A DNA stretch of 64,000 nt from Lysobacter sp. M2-1 (GTDB lineage Bacteria; Pseudomonadota; Gammaproteobacteria; Xanthomonadales; Xanthomonadaceae): contig NZ_JAKPBU010000011.1 in the NCBI RefSeq assembly GCF_022662495.1, forward strand, positions 62,001 through 126,000. Direction: 5' to 3'. The position numbers were made by a program, and so were the translations under genes. The notes under the pieces are model-generated. The model worked only from the letters and a program-made list of their open reading frames with translations. It ran no database searches and was not told the origin of the DNA. Every line of letters begins with the position of its first letter. Within the stretch, counting starts at the first letter, position 1. Shown piece by piece: positions 1 to 10,096 of this stretch.

Positions 1-1261
1 CGCCGCTGTCGCGCAGGGCGTCGACGATCAGCTCGTTCGCCTTCCAGATGTGCACGCCCGCCAGTGCGACCTCGCCGAGCGGCGGAGTGGATGGCAGGTA
101 GACGCCGCGGCCGTCGACCGGATTGATTTGCGCTGCGGTGTACTTCTCGAGCAGACCGTACTGCTGGCCCACCGCGAAGTCTTCCTGGCCGTGGCCAGGC
201 GCGGTGTGGACGGCGCCGGTGCCGTCTTCGGCGGACACGTGGCTGCCCACCAGCAGGGGGATGTCGCGCCCGGCATATGCGCTGCTCAACGAAGCAAATG
301 GATGCGCGAGCAGCAGCAGTTCCAGGGCCGCACCGGTCGCGCGACCGTGTACGACCGTTTCGTCCACGCCGTAGCGCTGCAACGCCTTGGGCACCAGCGC
401 CTCGGCGACGACCAGCCAGCGCCGCCTGCCGCCGTGTGCGGGGCCTTCCACCAGCGCGTATTCGAGCTCCGCACCTACGCTCACCGCCAACGAGGCGGGT
501 AACGTCCATGGCGTGGTCGTCCAGATCGGTACGGCGACTTCGACGTCGGCCGGAATCTCGATGCCGAAGGCGCGCGCGAATGCCTGCGCGTCGCGCGCCG
601 GGTATGCGATGTCGACCGCAGGCGACACCTTGTCCTGGTATTCGATCTCCGCTTCCGCCAGCGCCGAGCCGCAGTCGAAGCACCAGTACACGGGCTTGAC
701 CCCGCGTACCAGGTGACCGCGTTCGATGATCCTGGCCAGCGAACGCAGGATGTCCGCTTCATAGCGGAAATCCATGGTCAGGTACGGCTTCTGCCAGTCG
801 CCAACGACACCCAGGCGCTGGAAGTCGCGACGCTGCAGATCGATCTGGGTGGTCGCGTACTCGCGACACTTCGCACGGAATGCGGCGGCATCGAGTTTGT
901 CGCCGACTTTGCCGAATTCCTTCTCCACCTTGTGCTCGATCGGCAGACCATGGCAGTCCCAGCCCGGCACGTAGGGCGCATCAAAGCCAGCCAGCAGCCG
1001 CGACTTGACCACGATGTCCTTGAGCACCTTGTTGACCGCATGGCCGATGTGGATCTCGCCGTTGGCGTACGGCGGGCCGTCGTGCAGCACGAAGCGTTTT
1101 GCCCGCCCCTGCACCTTCTCGCGGATACGCGCGTACAGGTCCTCGCCCTCCCAGCGCGCGAGCGTGAGCGGCTCGCGCTTGGGCAGATCGCCACGCATCG
1201 GGAACGCAGTCTCCGGCAGCAGGATCGTGGACTTGTACGGGTTGTCTTGTTTTTCGCTCAC
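1..1261 (-). CDS. ileS: Isoleucyl-tRNA synthetase, N-terminal part (cut by window edge)
   Basis: Cytoplasmic class I aminoacyl-tRNA synthetase that charges tRNA-Ile. The frame is open for all 420 visible codons and runs off the left edge. The class I HIGH signature is at residues 71-74 within [15 protein letters not shown]; the KMSKS loop and C-terminal zinc site would lie outside the window. I chose the GTG start because it makes a GTGA overlap with the ribF stop and gives the N-terminus [19 protein letters not shown], typical of the family. Co-transcription with ribF is inferred from the overlap; ribF-ileS adjacency is common in Proteobacteria. Confidence 0.95.
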   Translation of the reverse strand, partial: MSEKQDNPYKSTILLPETAFPMRGDLPKREPLTLARWEGEDLYARIREKVQGRAKRFVLHDGPPYANGEIHIGHAVNKVLKDIVVKSRLLAGFDAPYVPGWDCHGLPIEHKVEKEFGKVGDKLDAAAFRAKCREYATTQIDLQRRDFQRLGVVGDWQKPYLTMDFRYEADILRSLARIIERGHLVRGVKPVYWCFDCGSALAEAEIEYQDKVSPAVDIAYPARDAQAFARAFGIEIPADVEVAVPIWTTTPWTLPASLAVSVGAELEYALVEGPAHGGRRRWLVVAEALVPKALQRYGVDETVVHGRATGAALELLLLAHPFASLSSAYAGRDIPLLVGSHVSAEDGTGAVHTAPGHGQEDFAVGQQYGLLEKYTAAQINPVDGRGVYLPSTPPLGEVALAGVHIWKANELIVDALRDSG

Positions 1262-2241
1262 GCGCTGGCTCGCCGGGGTGCTGGCTGTGGGAGGGAATTC
1301 TGCTGAAGAACCGCGCGCGCCTGGGCGGCGTCACGATGCATCTGCGCGACCAGGGTCGGCAGGTCCGGGAATTTCTCTTCGTCGCGCAGCCTGGCGACGA
1401 ACTCGACCTCGATCCGACGGCCATACAGGTCGCCGTCGAAATCGAACAGATGCGCTTCCAGGAGCGGTTCAGTGCCATCAATCGTGGGGCGCGTACCGAA
1501 CGACGACACCGATGGCCACGGCTGCGCGCCCACGCCATGCACGCGCGTGGCGTAGATCCCGCGCAGTGCCGGCGTCTTGTTGCCGAAGCGCAGGTTGGCG
1601 GTCGGGAACCCGAGCGTGCGCCCGAGCTGGCTACCGCGGACGACACGCCCGCCGATGGCGTAGGGCGCCCCGATCAGTCGCGCGGCCAGCCCGAAGTCGC
1701 CCTGTCCCAGGGCGGCGCGGATGCGGGTGCTGGAGACGCGCTCGCCACCGAGTTCGACCGGGTCGATCGCGCCGGCGGCGAAGCCATGTTCCGCACCGAG
1801 CGCCTGCAGCGTGGACAGATCGCCGACGCGACCCTTGCCGAAGCGGAACTCCGGACCGACCCACACCTCGCGCGCTGCCAGGCGCGAGACCAGCAGGCGC
1901 TGCACGAACTGCTCTGGTGACATCGCAGCCAGGGCGGCGTTGAATCGAAGCAGGCCGATCCGGTCGATCCCCGATCCGAACAAACCCTGCACTTTGGCGC
2001 GCGGCAGCATCAGCCTTGGCGGCTTGGCGTCGCGCGCGAAGAACTCGCGCGGCAGCGGCTCGAAGCTCAGTGCCACTGCGGGCGCGTCCGCTGCGCGCGC
2101 GCGCGCGACCGCATGGCCCAGCAGCGCACGATGGCCCAGGTGCAGGCCGTCGAAGGCGCCGATGCAGACCACGCTGCCCTGGGGGCACAGTGGCCCGCCT
2201 TGCGCGTCGCGAAACATGCGGTCACGAAGCAGGTTGTTCAT
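1258..2241 (-). CDS. ribF: Bifunctional riboflavin kinase / FAD synthetase
   Basis: A 327-aa cytoplasmic enzyme that phosphorylates riboflavin to FMN and adenylylates FMN to FAD. The N-terminal FMN adenylyltransferase domain shows the nucleotidyltransferase motif [10 protein letters not shown] (residues 28-37) and SSTRIR (170-175). The C-terminal riboflavin kinase domain shows GFPTANL (211-217). The frame extends upstream, but the ATG at 2241 ([10 protein letters not shown]) fits the family length; the Met nine codons in is an alternative. It sits 87 nt downstream of murJ and overlaps ileS by 4 nt. Confidence 0.95.
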   Translation of the reverse strand: MNNLLRDRMFRDAQGGPLCPQGSVVCIGAFDGLHLGHRALLGHAVARARAADAPAVALSFEPLPREFFARDAKPPRLMLPRAKVQGLFGSGIDRIGLLRFNAALAAMSPEQFVQRLLVSRLAAREVWVGPEFRFGKGRVGDLSTLQALGAEHGFAAGAIDPVELGGERVSSTRIRAALGQGDFGLAARLIGAPYAIGGRVVRGSQLGRTLGFPTANLRFGNKTPALRGIYATRVHGVGAQPWPSVSSFGTRPTIDGTEPLLEAHLFDFDGDLYGRRIEVEFVARLRDEEKFPDLPTLVAQMHRDAAQARAVLQQNSLPQPAPRRASA

Positions 2242-2328
2242 AAGGACCGGCGAGTATAGCTGCGGTGCAGCATGGCGACGGAGGCCGCGACCGGGCAAAG
2301 CCGCGTACTGCCGCGGGACGCTTCGCTG

Positions 2329-3966
2329 TCAATGCCGCAAATGCCGCGGCCGCAGGCCGGTGGCGAACAACGTCGCCCCGTAGACCAGCGCGCCGGCCGC
2401 CACTGCGGCCAGCAACCACACGGTGCGCTGCCACATGCTCGCGATCGTCGTCCAGTCGCCCACCCACCAACGAATCGCCACCAGCACCGCCGCCATGGTG
2501 AGGCAGGCCGTGGCCAGGCGCGCGGTGAAGACCTTCCATCCCGGTTGCGGCTGCAACATCCCGGCGCGACGCAGGTAGCGCCACAGCAGCCATGCGTTGA
2601 AGATGCCGGCCAGCGCAGTCGCCAGTGCGATTCCCCCGTGCGCGCCGTCCACACGGTAGTACCAGAGCGGCGTGGTCAGGGCGATGGTCAGCCCCACGTT
2701 CGCCGCCACGGTCCATAGCGCCGCGCGCATCGGGGTCTTCGTGTCCTGGCGCGCGTAGAACGCGGGCGACAGCACCTTGCTCAACATGAACGCCGGAATG
2801 CCCAAGCACATGGCGCCAAGGCTGATCGACGCCATGCGGGTGTCGTGCGCCGTGAACTTGCCGCCCTGGTAGACCACCGATGTCAGCGGCTCGGCAAGCA
2901 GCAGCAGGCCCAGCGCCGCCGGCACGCCCAGCAGCAGCGCCAGGCGCAGGGCCCAGTCGAGCGCGGCCGAGTAGCCGGCGGAATCGGTGGCGGCATGCCG
3001 GCGCGAGAGGTGCGGCAGGATCACGGTGCCGATCGCCACCCCGAACAGGCCCAGCGGAAATTCCACCAGCCGGTCGGACAGATACAGCCAGGTCTGGCTG
3101 CCGGTCACCAACAGCGAGGCGAACACCGTTCCCACCAGCAGATTGAGCTGCCCCACCGAAGAGGAGAACAGGGTCGGCAGCATCAGCTTCGCCACCCGAC
3201 GCACGTCGGGATGATTGAAGCCGGGTTTCAGGGTCGGCCGCAGTCCCAGCCGTCCCAGCGCCGGCCACAGCACCAGCAACTGCAGGATGCCCGCGGCCAG
3301 CACGCCCCAGGCCAGGGCCTTGGCCGGCACCTCGAAGTACGGCGCCAGCCACAGCATCGCCGCAATCACGGTCAGGTTGTGCAGCACCGGCGTGACCGCC
3401 GGCAGGGCGAATTTGCCGAAGCTGTTGAGCACCGAGGCCACCAGCGCCATCAGCGAGATGAACACCAGGTAGGGGAAGGTGATCCGCAGCATCTGCGTGA
3501 TCCATTCGAACTTCTGTGGTTCGTCCATCGAGCCCGGTGCGAACGCGCCCGCGATCAGCGGTGCGGCCAGCATCCCCATGGCTGCGACCACCAGGACCAC
3601 GGCGAACAGCGCGCCGGCCATGCGGTCGATGAACTCCTTCAGGGCCGCCTGGTCGCCGCGCTCGCGGATTTCGTTGAGCACCGGCACGAAGGCCATCTGC
3701 ATCGAGCCTTCGGCGAAGATCCGGCGCAGGTAGTTGGGAATCCGGTAGGCGATGACGAAGGCGTCCATCGCCGCCGAGGTGCCGAAGATGCGCGACTGCA
3801 GCGCATCCCGGACGAAGCCCGCGATCCGCGACAACAGGGTCATGGCGCTGAAGATCGAGGTCGAGCGCAGCAAGCTGGCCTTGGGCAGCGGCTTGCCTGA
3901 CGCCTCGGCCTCGCCTCCCGGCGAGACGACCGCCGGATCGAGCTTCGGATCCACCGGGTCGCTCAC
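2329..3966 (-). CDS. murJ: Lipid II flippase MurJ
   Basis: An integral inner-membrane protein of the MOP/MviN family that flips lipid II for peptidoglycan synthesis. It is about 545 aa with many hydrophobic segments, as expected for 14 transmembrane helices, and the family N-terminal block STSIFSAMTLLSRIAGFVRD follows a hydrophilic leader of about 35 residues. The frame is open further upstream, but that part is arginine-rich and overlaps an intergenic repeat. I therefore place the start at the GTG at 3966, which follows a GGGGGTTGGA purine stretch. The exact start is uncertain. It leads a murJ-ribF-ileS leftward group. Confidence 0.92.
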   Translation of the reverse strand: MSDPVDPKLDPAVVSPGGEAEASGKPLPKASLLRSTSIFSAMTLLSRIAGFVRDALQSRIFGTSAAMDAFVIAYRIPNYLRRIFAEGSMQMAFVPVLNEIRERGDQAALKEFIDRMAGALFAVVLVVAAMGMLAAPLIAGAFAPGSMDEPQKFEWITQMLRITFPYLVFISLMALVASVLNSFGKFALPAVTPVLHNLTVIAAMLWLAPYFEVPAKALAWGVLAAGILQLLVLWPALGRLGLRPTLKPGFNHPDVRRVAKLMLPTLFSSSVGQLNLLVGTVFASLLVTGSQTWLYLSDRLVEFPLGLFGVAIGTVILPHLSRRHAATDSAGYSAALDWALRLALLLGVPAALGLLLLAEPLTSVVYQGGKFTAHDTRMASISLGAMCLGIPAFMLSKVLSPAFYARQDTKTPMRAALWTVAANVGLTIALTTPLWYYRVDGAHGGIALATALAGIFNAWLLWRYLRRAGMLQPQPGWKVFTARLATACLTMAAVLVAIRWWVGDWTTIASMWQRTVWLLAAVAAGALVYGATLFATGLRPRHLRH

Positions 3967-4014
3967 TCCAACCCCCGGATGTGGCGATCGGCGCTCTCTC
4001 CGCGCCCGGCCCCC

Positions 4015-4094
4015 GTGGGAGCGGCCTTGGCCGCGATTGTCTTTTCCAACATCCCGACCGAATCCAGAGCGATCGCGGCCGAGCCCGCTCTCAC
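4015..4094. repeat. REP-like inverted pair between murJ and rpsT
   Basis: Two imperfect copies of a GTGGGAGCGGC...GCCGCGAT unit face each other: left arm 4015-4038, right arm 4071-4094 in reverse complement. The same unit recurs at 14538, 42931, 43700 and 46448. The pairs resemble bacterial BIME/REP elements. Together with the rpsT promoter, this fills the 323-nt gap between the divergent murJ and rpsT. Confidence 0.75.
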
Positions 4095-4167
4095 AGATGT
4101 GACGGCCATGAGGCCTGCTCCCCCCGGAGGTCCGCCGCCCGCCAACCCGAGTGAGGCGCCTGGGCCG

Positions 4168-4196
4168 TTGACCCAAGTCCCTGAATCGCCCATACT
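4168..4196 (+). promoter_or_regulatory. Predicted sigma-70 promoter of rpsT
   Basis: TTGACC (4168-4173), a 17-nt spacer and CATACT (4191-4196) lie about 90 nt before the rpsT start. The -35 matches consensus at five of six positions and the spacing is ideal. The -10 is weaker. This is prediction from sequence only. Confidence 0.55.
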
Positions 4197-4289
4197 TTCC
4201 CGCTTCGTTTGACCGGCCGGCTGCGCTTTTCGCGCGCCGTCGCTTTCGAACCCGCCCATTCCAACCCGCTTTTTCCAGAGATTCCGAAC

Positions 4290-4559
4290 GTGGCCAACAT
4301 CAAGTCCGCCAAGAAGCGCGCCAAGCAGACCATCGTGCGCAACGCGCGCAACGTCGCCCAGCGCTCGATGCTCCGCACTGCCGTCAAGAAGGTGATCAAG
4401 GCGCTCGGCGCGCACGATGCCAAGGCCGCGCAGGACGCCTTCGCCGCCGCCCAGCCGTTGCTCGACCGGATGTCGGCCCGCGGCCTGATCCACAAGAACA
4501 AGGCCGCCCGTCACAAGAGCCGCCTGACCGCACGCATCAAGGCGCTGCAGGCCGCCTAA
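4290..4559 (+). CDS. rpsT: 30S ribosomal protein S20
   Basis: An 89-aa basic primary 16S rRNA-binding protein of the small subunit. The N-terminus [12 protein letters not shown] and the C-terminal [19 protein letters not shown] are the family hallmarks, and the length fits. The start is GTG at 4290; the frame continues upstream but that part is not S20-like. It is a single-gene unit with its own promoter and a strong terminator, divergent from murJ and convergent with obgE. Confidence 0.97.
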   Translation: MANIKSAKKRAKQTIVRNARNVAQRSMLRTAVKKVIKALGAHDAKAAQDAFAAAQPLLDRMSARGLIHKNKAARHKSRLTARIKALQAA

Positions 4560-4584
4560 CACGCGCGAAACCCGCTGCGTCCAG

Positions 4585-4610
4585 AACCCGGCCCCGGCCG
4601 GGTTTTTTGT
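4585..4610 (+). terminator. Rho-independent terminator of rpsT
   Basis: A GC-rich hairpin, AACCCGGCC pairing with CCGGCCGGGTT, is followed by six T residues, starting 26 nt after the rpsT stop. Confidence 0.85.
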
Positions 4611-4663
4611 TGCCTGCGTTGCACCGCCGCGGCGATGCCGTGGCAAGGCGGCCGCGCCAGCGC

Positions 4664-5740
<1,077 letters not shown>

Positions 5741-5819
5741 TCAGCGAATTCTAGTGGGTCGTCCGAGCGCGGCTTCACCGGCGCTCCAAGGCAAGGCGGC
5801 AATTGCGCCCTCCGCAAAT

Positions 5820-5845
5820 GAAAAACCCCGCCGAAGCGGGGTTTT
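5820..5845 (-). terminator. Rho-independent terminator after rpmA
   Basis: On the minus strand AAAACCCCGC, a TTCGG loop and GCGGGG are followed by a run of five T residues, about 20 nt after the rpmA stop. It lies between rpmA and obgE, so it may set a step-down in expression. Confidence 0.8.
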
Positions 5846-5863
5846 CCGCGGATGTCGCCGGGA

Positions 5864-6124
5864 TCAGGCGGCCGTCACCACGCTGACCGTGCGACGCTTT
5901 TCCTTGCCCTTGGTCGAGAACTCCACCGTCCCGTTGACCAGCGCGAACAGCGTGTGGTCGCGGCCCAGGCCGACGCCCATGCCCGGATGGAACTGGGTGC
6001 CGCGCTGGCGGATGATGATGTTGCCCGCTTCGATCGACTGGCCCCCGTAGATCTTGACGCCCAGGTACTTCGGGTTGGAGTCGCGGCCGTTGCGCGAGGA
6101 ACCTACGCCCTTCTTGTGTGCCAT
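5864..6124 (-). CDS. rpmA: 50S ribosomal protein L27
   Basis: An 86-aa ribosomal protein whose N-terminal tail reaches the peptidyl-transferase centre. It begins [19 protein letters not shown] and contains [10 protein letters not shown], both diagnostic. It lies 12 nt downstream of rplU in the same operon. It has no N-terminal extension of the Firmicutes cleaved type. Confidence 0.98.
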   Translation of the reverse strand: MAHKKGVGSSRNGRDSNPKYLGVKIYGGQSIEAGNIIIRQRGTQFHPGMGVGLGRDHTLFALVNGTVEFSTKGKEKRRTVSVVTAA

Positions 6125-6136
6125 GGCTGCTGCTCC

Positions 6137-6472
6137 TTACCTGCTCTTATCGGATTTGTCGCCGTCACCGGAAATACCGGTGATCTCGATTTCGGTGTAG
6201 TGCTGCCGGTGGCCCATCTGCTTGCGATGATGCTTGCGGCGGCGGAATTTCACGATACGCACCTTGTCGGCGCGGCCGTGGGACTTGACGGTGGCGGTGA
6301 CCAGCGCGCCCTTGAGCGCATCGCCGAGTTTCACGCCTTCGCCGTCGCCGAGCATCAGGACCTGATCGAACCTGATCTCCTTGCCGGCTTCGACGTCGAG
6401 CTTCTCGACGCGGATCGTCTCGCCTTGCATCACGCGGTACTGCTTACCGCCCGTGACGAGGACTGCGTACAT
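6137..6472 (-). CDS. rplU: 50S ribosomal protein L21
   Basis: A 111-aa large-subunit protein binding 23S rRNA. The start [14 protein letters not shown] and the conserved [15 protein letters not shown] segment identify it. The frame is open upstream to 6574, but the family N-terminus fixes the start at 6472. A slightly acidic, serine-rich tail follows the conserved core. It is the first gene of rplU-rpmA(-obgE). Confidence 0.98.
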   Translation of the reverse strand: MYAVLVTGGKQYRVMQGETIRVEKLDVEAGKEIRFDQVLMLGDGEGVKLGDALKGALVTATVKSHGRADKVRIVKFRRRKHHRKQMGHRQHYTEIEITGISGDGDKSDKSR

Positions 6473-6896
6473 GGGTGTTTCCTTCTGTAGTTCTTCTAAT
6501 GGTGACCCGCCCTGCCCGGTGCAAAGCCGGGCGGACAGAAGCGGAATTGTATCCAGAACAACGAGTTGCAGCAAGGCGCGCAGGCAGGCAACCAGGCGCG
6601 ACAGCGGCGGCGGCCGGCATCCGCGGTCGATCCTAGGGTCAGCCCCAGCTTGCAGGACCGCCGCGCCGATCGAGAATCGGCTGCGTCGTCAAACCTGAAC
6701 GCCAGCCGAGCGGGTCCTGAACGCTGGCGCCGGGATGGGGATGCCCAGCCGCGTACCGCTGGGTGGGTCAAACGGGGTCGTCCGGGTCGATTCCTACAAC
6801 CAATTGTGCCCCGCCGGGATGGCGGGGCGATCAGGCACTTCCCGAAGGACAGGGGGGACCCTCGGGACGCCCCTTCACGATGTTCGGGAGAGAAGC
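6473..6896. other. 424-nt intergenic region between rplU and the S8 protease
   Basis: Divergent promoter region with no convincing ORF. It must hold the rplU leader on the left and the protease promoter on the right. The one clear structure is a hairpin at 6809-6827 (CCCCGCC, GGGAT loop, GGCGGGG), about 70 nt before the protease start, in what would be its 5' leader. I see no clear sigma-70 boxes. Confidence 0.5.
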
Positions 6897-8963
6897 ATGA
6901 TCCGCATCACCCGTTCCACCGGTCTCACGGCGCTTGCCGTGGCGACCGCGGTGTTCATCGCCCCGGTGGCTTACTCCGGCGGCAAGCTGGCGACCTTCGC
7001 CCAACGCGGCCTGCCGGCCAGTTCGCAGCTCGCGGCCAAACAGCAGGTCAGCACCGACCGCTTCATCGTTACCTATCGCGACGGCGGCGCCCGGCTCACC
7101 GCGGCTACGCGCAACGAGGCCCTGTCCAAAGCAGCGGTCGCGCTCGGCGTGCGCATCAGGCCGGTCCGCACTCTGGCGACCGGCGCGAGCCTGATCCGGA
7201 CCGAGCGCAAGCTCGGCAGGGCCGCCGCCAAACGCCTGATGATCGAGTTGCTCAAGGATCCGAACGTGCGTGCGGTCGACATCGACGCCCGCGTGAAGCC
7301 CGCCTTCGTCCCGAACGATCCGCTGTACACGCAGCAGTGGCATTACGGCAATGGTGCCGGCGGGATCAATCTGGAGCCGGCGTGGGACCTCAGCCAGGGC
7401 GACGGCGTGGTGGTCGCGGTGCTCGATACCGGCATCACCGCGCATTCCGAACTCGACGGTCAGAAAGTGGCCGGCTACGACTTCATCGCCGACATCGACA
7501 CCGCTGTCGACGGCGACGGCCGCGACGCCGACCCCAGCGATCCGGGCGACTGGCACGACGGCGAATGCAACATCTTCGGCATCCCCGAGGACAGCAGCTG
7601 GCACGGCACCCACGTCGCCGGCACCGTGGCCGCGGCGACCAACAACGGCGCGGGCGTGGCCGGCGTGGCTCCGGGCGCGCGGGTGCAGCCGGTGCGCGTG
7701 CTGGGTAAGTGCGGCGGCTTCTTCTCCGACATCGTCGACGCAGTGACCTGGGCCTCAGGCGGCAGCGTCGCCAACGTCCCGGACAACGCCACCCCGGCCG
7801 AGGTGATCAACCTCAGTCTCGGCGGCGGCGGCGCCTGCCCCGTGGCGATGCAGGACGCGATCGACGGAGCGGTCTCCCGCGGCACCACGATCGTCACTGC
7901 GGCCGGCAACGGCAGCAGCGACGTCGCGGGCCACACCCCTTCCAACTGCGAGAACGTGATCGCGGTATCCGCGGTCGGTCCGACCGGCGCGCTCGCGGGT
8001 TATTCCAATTTTGGCAACCTGGTCGACGTGGCGGCCCCGGGCGGATCGGGGGTGGCGCCGGCAGAAGACAACGTGCTGTCTACACTCAACCTGGGCACGC
8101 AGGGACCGACGACCGAAGGCTATGCCTGGTATGCGGGCACCTCCATGGCGGCGCCGCACGTCGCCGGGACTGTCGCGCTGATGCAAGCCGCAGCCGACAC
8201 GCCGAAGACGCCCGATGTGATCGAGGAAATTCTCGAAAACACCGCCTACGCGAACGGCGGTTTCGCCGGCGGGTGCAGTTATGACAAGCCCTGCGGCACC
8301 GGCATCATCGACGCGCGCGCGGCGATCGCGGTGGCCAATGGATCCGAGCCGCTGCCGCCGGATCCCCCGCCGCCGCCGCCGCCGCCGCCGGGCATCCCGC
8401 TGCAGAACGGCGTGGTGGTGACCGGAATCCAGGTCGCCCAAGGCACGGACATCGTCTACGAACTGCAGGTGCCCAACGGCGCGTCGCAATTGTTCTTCGG
8501 CATGTCCGGCGGCACCGGCGATGCCGACATGTACGTTCGCCGGGGCCAGCGACCGACCGACACGGCCTACGACTGCCGGCCGTTCCGCTCCGGGAACGAG
8601 GAAACCTGCTACTTCCCCGCGCCGGAGAGCGGCACCTACTACGTGCGGATCAAGGGCTTCTCCGCCGCGACCGGCGTTTCGCTATATCCGAGCTTCGTGG
8701 ATGCCAACTGGCCGCGCGGCGAAGCGGCCACGGTGACCCAGCTGTCCGGACACCGCACCCGGGTGCTGCTGACCTGGGATGCGGGCAAGCGCCAGGTGGA
8801 TATCTACCGCGACGGCGCGATCTATGCCACCACTCGCAACACCGGAGCGTATACCGACATCTTCCGGATCGTGGGCACCGGCACCAAGACCTACATGATC
8901 TGCAACAAGGGCACCGAAGAGTGCTCGGACGAGGTCGAGATCGAGTTCAACTCGCGACGTTGA
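6897..8963 (+). CDS. Secreted S8 (subtilisin-like) serine protease with PPC domain
   Basis: A 688-aa exported protease. Residues 1-27 form a signal peptide and about 50-135 look like an inhibitor-type propeptide. The S8 catalytic domain carries Asp177 (VLDTGI), His236 (HGTHVAG), Asn338 (AAGN) and Ser416 (GTSMAAPHVAG), a complete triad plus oxyanion residue. A polyproline linker then joins a PPC-type (pre-peptidase C-terminal) beta domain and a last fibronectin-like segment with two Cys. The ATG at 6897 follows GGGAGAGAAGC; longer frames upstream lack a signal peptide. Such proteases are common lytic exoenzymes in Lysobacter relatives. The substrate is unknown. Confidence 0.93.
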   Translation: MIRITRSTGLTALAVATAVFIAPVAYSGGKLATFAQRGLPASSQLAAKQQVSTDRFIVTYRDGGARLTAATRNEALSKAAVALGVRIRPVRTLATGASLIRTERKLGRAAAKRLMIELLKDPNVRAVDIDARVKPAFVPNDPLYTQQWHYGNGAGGINLEPAWDLSQGDGVVVAVLDTGITAHSELDGQKVAGYDFIADIDTAVDGDGRDADPSDPGDWHDGECNIFGIPEDSSWHGTHVAGTVAAATNNGAGVAGVAPGARVQPVRVLGKCGGFFSDIVDAVTWASGGSVANVPDNATPAEVINLSLGGGGACPVAMQDAIDGAVSRGTTIVTAAGNGSSDVAGHTPSNCENVIAVSAVGPTGALAGYSNFGNLVDVAAPGGSGVAPAEDNVLSTLNLGTQGPTTEGYAWYAGTSMAAPHVAGTVALMQAAADTPKTPDVIEEILENTAYANGGFAGGCSYDKPCGTGIIDARAAIAVANGSEPLPPDPPPPPPPPPGIPLQNGVVVTGIQVAQGTDIVYELQVPNGASQLFFGMSGGTGDADMYVRRGQRPTDTAYDCRPFRSGNEETCYFPAPESGTYYVRIKGFSAATGVSLYPSFVDANWPRGEAATVTQLSGHRTRVLLTWDAGKRQVDIYRDGAIYATTRNTGAYTDIFRIVGTGTKTYMICNKGTEECSDEVEIEFNSRR

Positions 8964-8976
8964 CTGCCGCCAGTAC

Positions 8977-9000
8977 GAGGGCCCGGTTCGCCGGGCCCTC
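8977..9000 (+). terminator. Stable UUCG-loop hairpin after the S8 protease
   Basis: A perfect 10-bp stem, GAGGGCCCGG / CCGGGCCCTC, with a TTCG tetraloop begins 14 nt after the stop. There is no long T tract, so it may act as an mRNA 3' stabiliser as much as a terminator. Confidence 0.65.
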
Positions 9001-9032
9001 GACTTGCCAGTACTTCCAGCATGAGGGGCGAC

Positions 9033-10001
9033 ATGTCTGCTGTTACGCTTCCGCTTCAGGCCCGCACGGTCATACGATCCGCGCTGCGTGCTGCGCAGCC
9101 GTTCGCAGTGGTTGCGCTGCTCGTCATCGGCACCGGCTGCGGGCAGCAGCCGAGCGGAGAACTCGCGCAGGCACCACAGGTCAGTCCATTGCCGAAGACG
9201 GACGCGCGGCTGACCGTGGCCAACAACAGCGGGCGCTACCATTTCGAAGGCATCGTGGCGGACCAGGCGACGCGCGAGTCCTTGTTGCGCAGTCTCGAAT
9301 CGGTCTACGGCCGCGATGCCCAAGGCACGATCGCGCTCGACCCCAATACCCATCCGGCGCCTTGGGTGGGCGCGCTCGACAAGCTGTTCCTCGTTTTCCG
9401 CGTGCCCGGCGGCATGCTCGATTTCCGGGGCAAGCGCATCGAACTCAGCGGTGCGGTGCCCGACGAAAACCGGGCCGCTCTGCTGCGCAAGGCGCGCGAA
9501 CTCTATCCGGACCATGCGCTGACCGGGTTGTTCGAAGGCGTCGATACCAATCACGCGCTGCCTGAGGGGGATGACCACGTTGCCTTGCTGGCCCTCCTCA
9601 ACCGCATCCCGATCTCGTTCCAGGCCGACAGCGGGGTGGTTTCCCCCGGCAGTCTGGATGGCCTCAGCCGCGCCGCACGCGCAATCCAGGCGGCGGACAC
9701 TGAGCTCCGCCTGCAGGTGGGCGTTCACCCGGAACGCAGCGACATGCCGGACTACGACCGCGACATCGCCTTCCAGCGCGCGAACTCCATCAAGGTGCAG
9801 CTGGCGATCCGCGGCATCGGTCCCGGCAGGCTCGATGCGACCGTGCTGGACGGCGGCCCGGCTGGCAAAGCCGGGCGTGTCGAATTCGCCCTGGCCGAGG
9901 TCGTACCGAGGGGCCTGGCGCGAGCCGAGCCTGCGGCCGCCAACGCCAGGCCGGGCAGTGGACAGTCCTCACCATTGGTGAACGCCCAGGCGACGCCCTG
10001 A
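9033..10001 (+). CDS. Exported BON-like/OmpA-like envelope protein, copy 1
   Basis: About 322 aa. A hydrophobic N-terminus (FAVVALLVIGTGCG) suggests a signal peptide, perhaps a lipoprotein with an atypical lipobox. Residues about 55-165 resemble BON-type repeats (FEGIVADQATRESLLRSL, then ELSGAVPDENRAALLRKA). The second half, about 185-285, resembles an OmpA C-terminal domain (RAARAIQAADTELRLQVGV ... FQRANSIKVQLAIRGIG), though the Asp of the usual GHTD peptidoglycan motif is not evident. The architecture recalls mycobacterial OmpATb. I prefer ATG 9033, preceded by AGGGG, over ATG 9021. The next gene is a paralogue. The role is unproven. Confidence 0.7.
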   Translation: MSAVTLPLQARTVIRSALRAAQPFAVVALLVIGTGCGQQPSGELAQAPQVSPLPKTDARLTVANNSGRYHFEGIVADQATRESLLRSLESVYGRDAQGTIALDPNTHPAPWVGALDKLFLVFRVPGGMLDFRGKRIELSGAVPDENRAALLRKARELYPDHALTGLFEGVDTNHALPEGDDHVALLALLNRIPISFQADSGVVSPGSLDGLSRAARAIQAADTELRLQVGVHPERSDMPDYDRDIAFQRANSIKVQLAIRGIGPGRLDATVLDGGPAGKAGRVEFALAEVVPRGLARAEPAAANARPGSGQSSPLVNAQATP

Positions 10002-10096
10002 CAGGGTGTTGCACCGCGCAAAGGTGTCGCGCGTCATGCGCTCTGTCGTAAGGTGCGGATTCCATCGCGGCCGCGAGCCGGCGCAGACGCTACCCG

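Noticed and set aside
8367-8391. CCG repeat in the S8 protease as a microsatellite or CRISPR-like repeat
   Set aside because: It encodes the polyproline linker between the catalytic and PPC domains, in frame.
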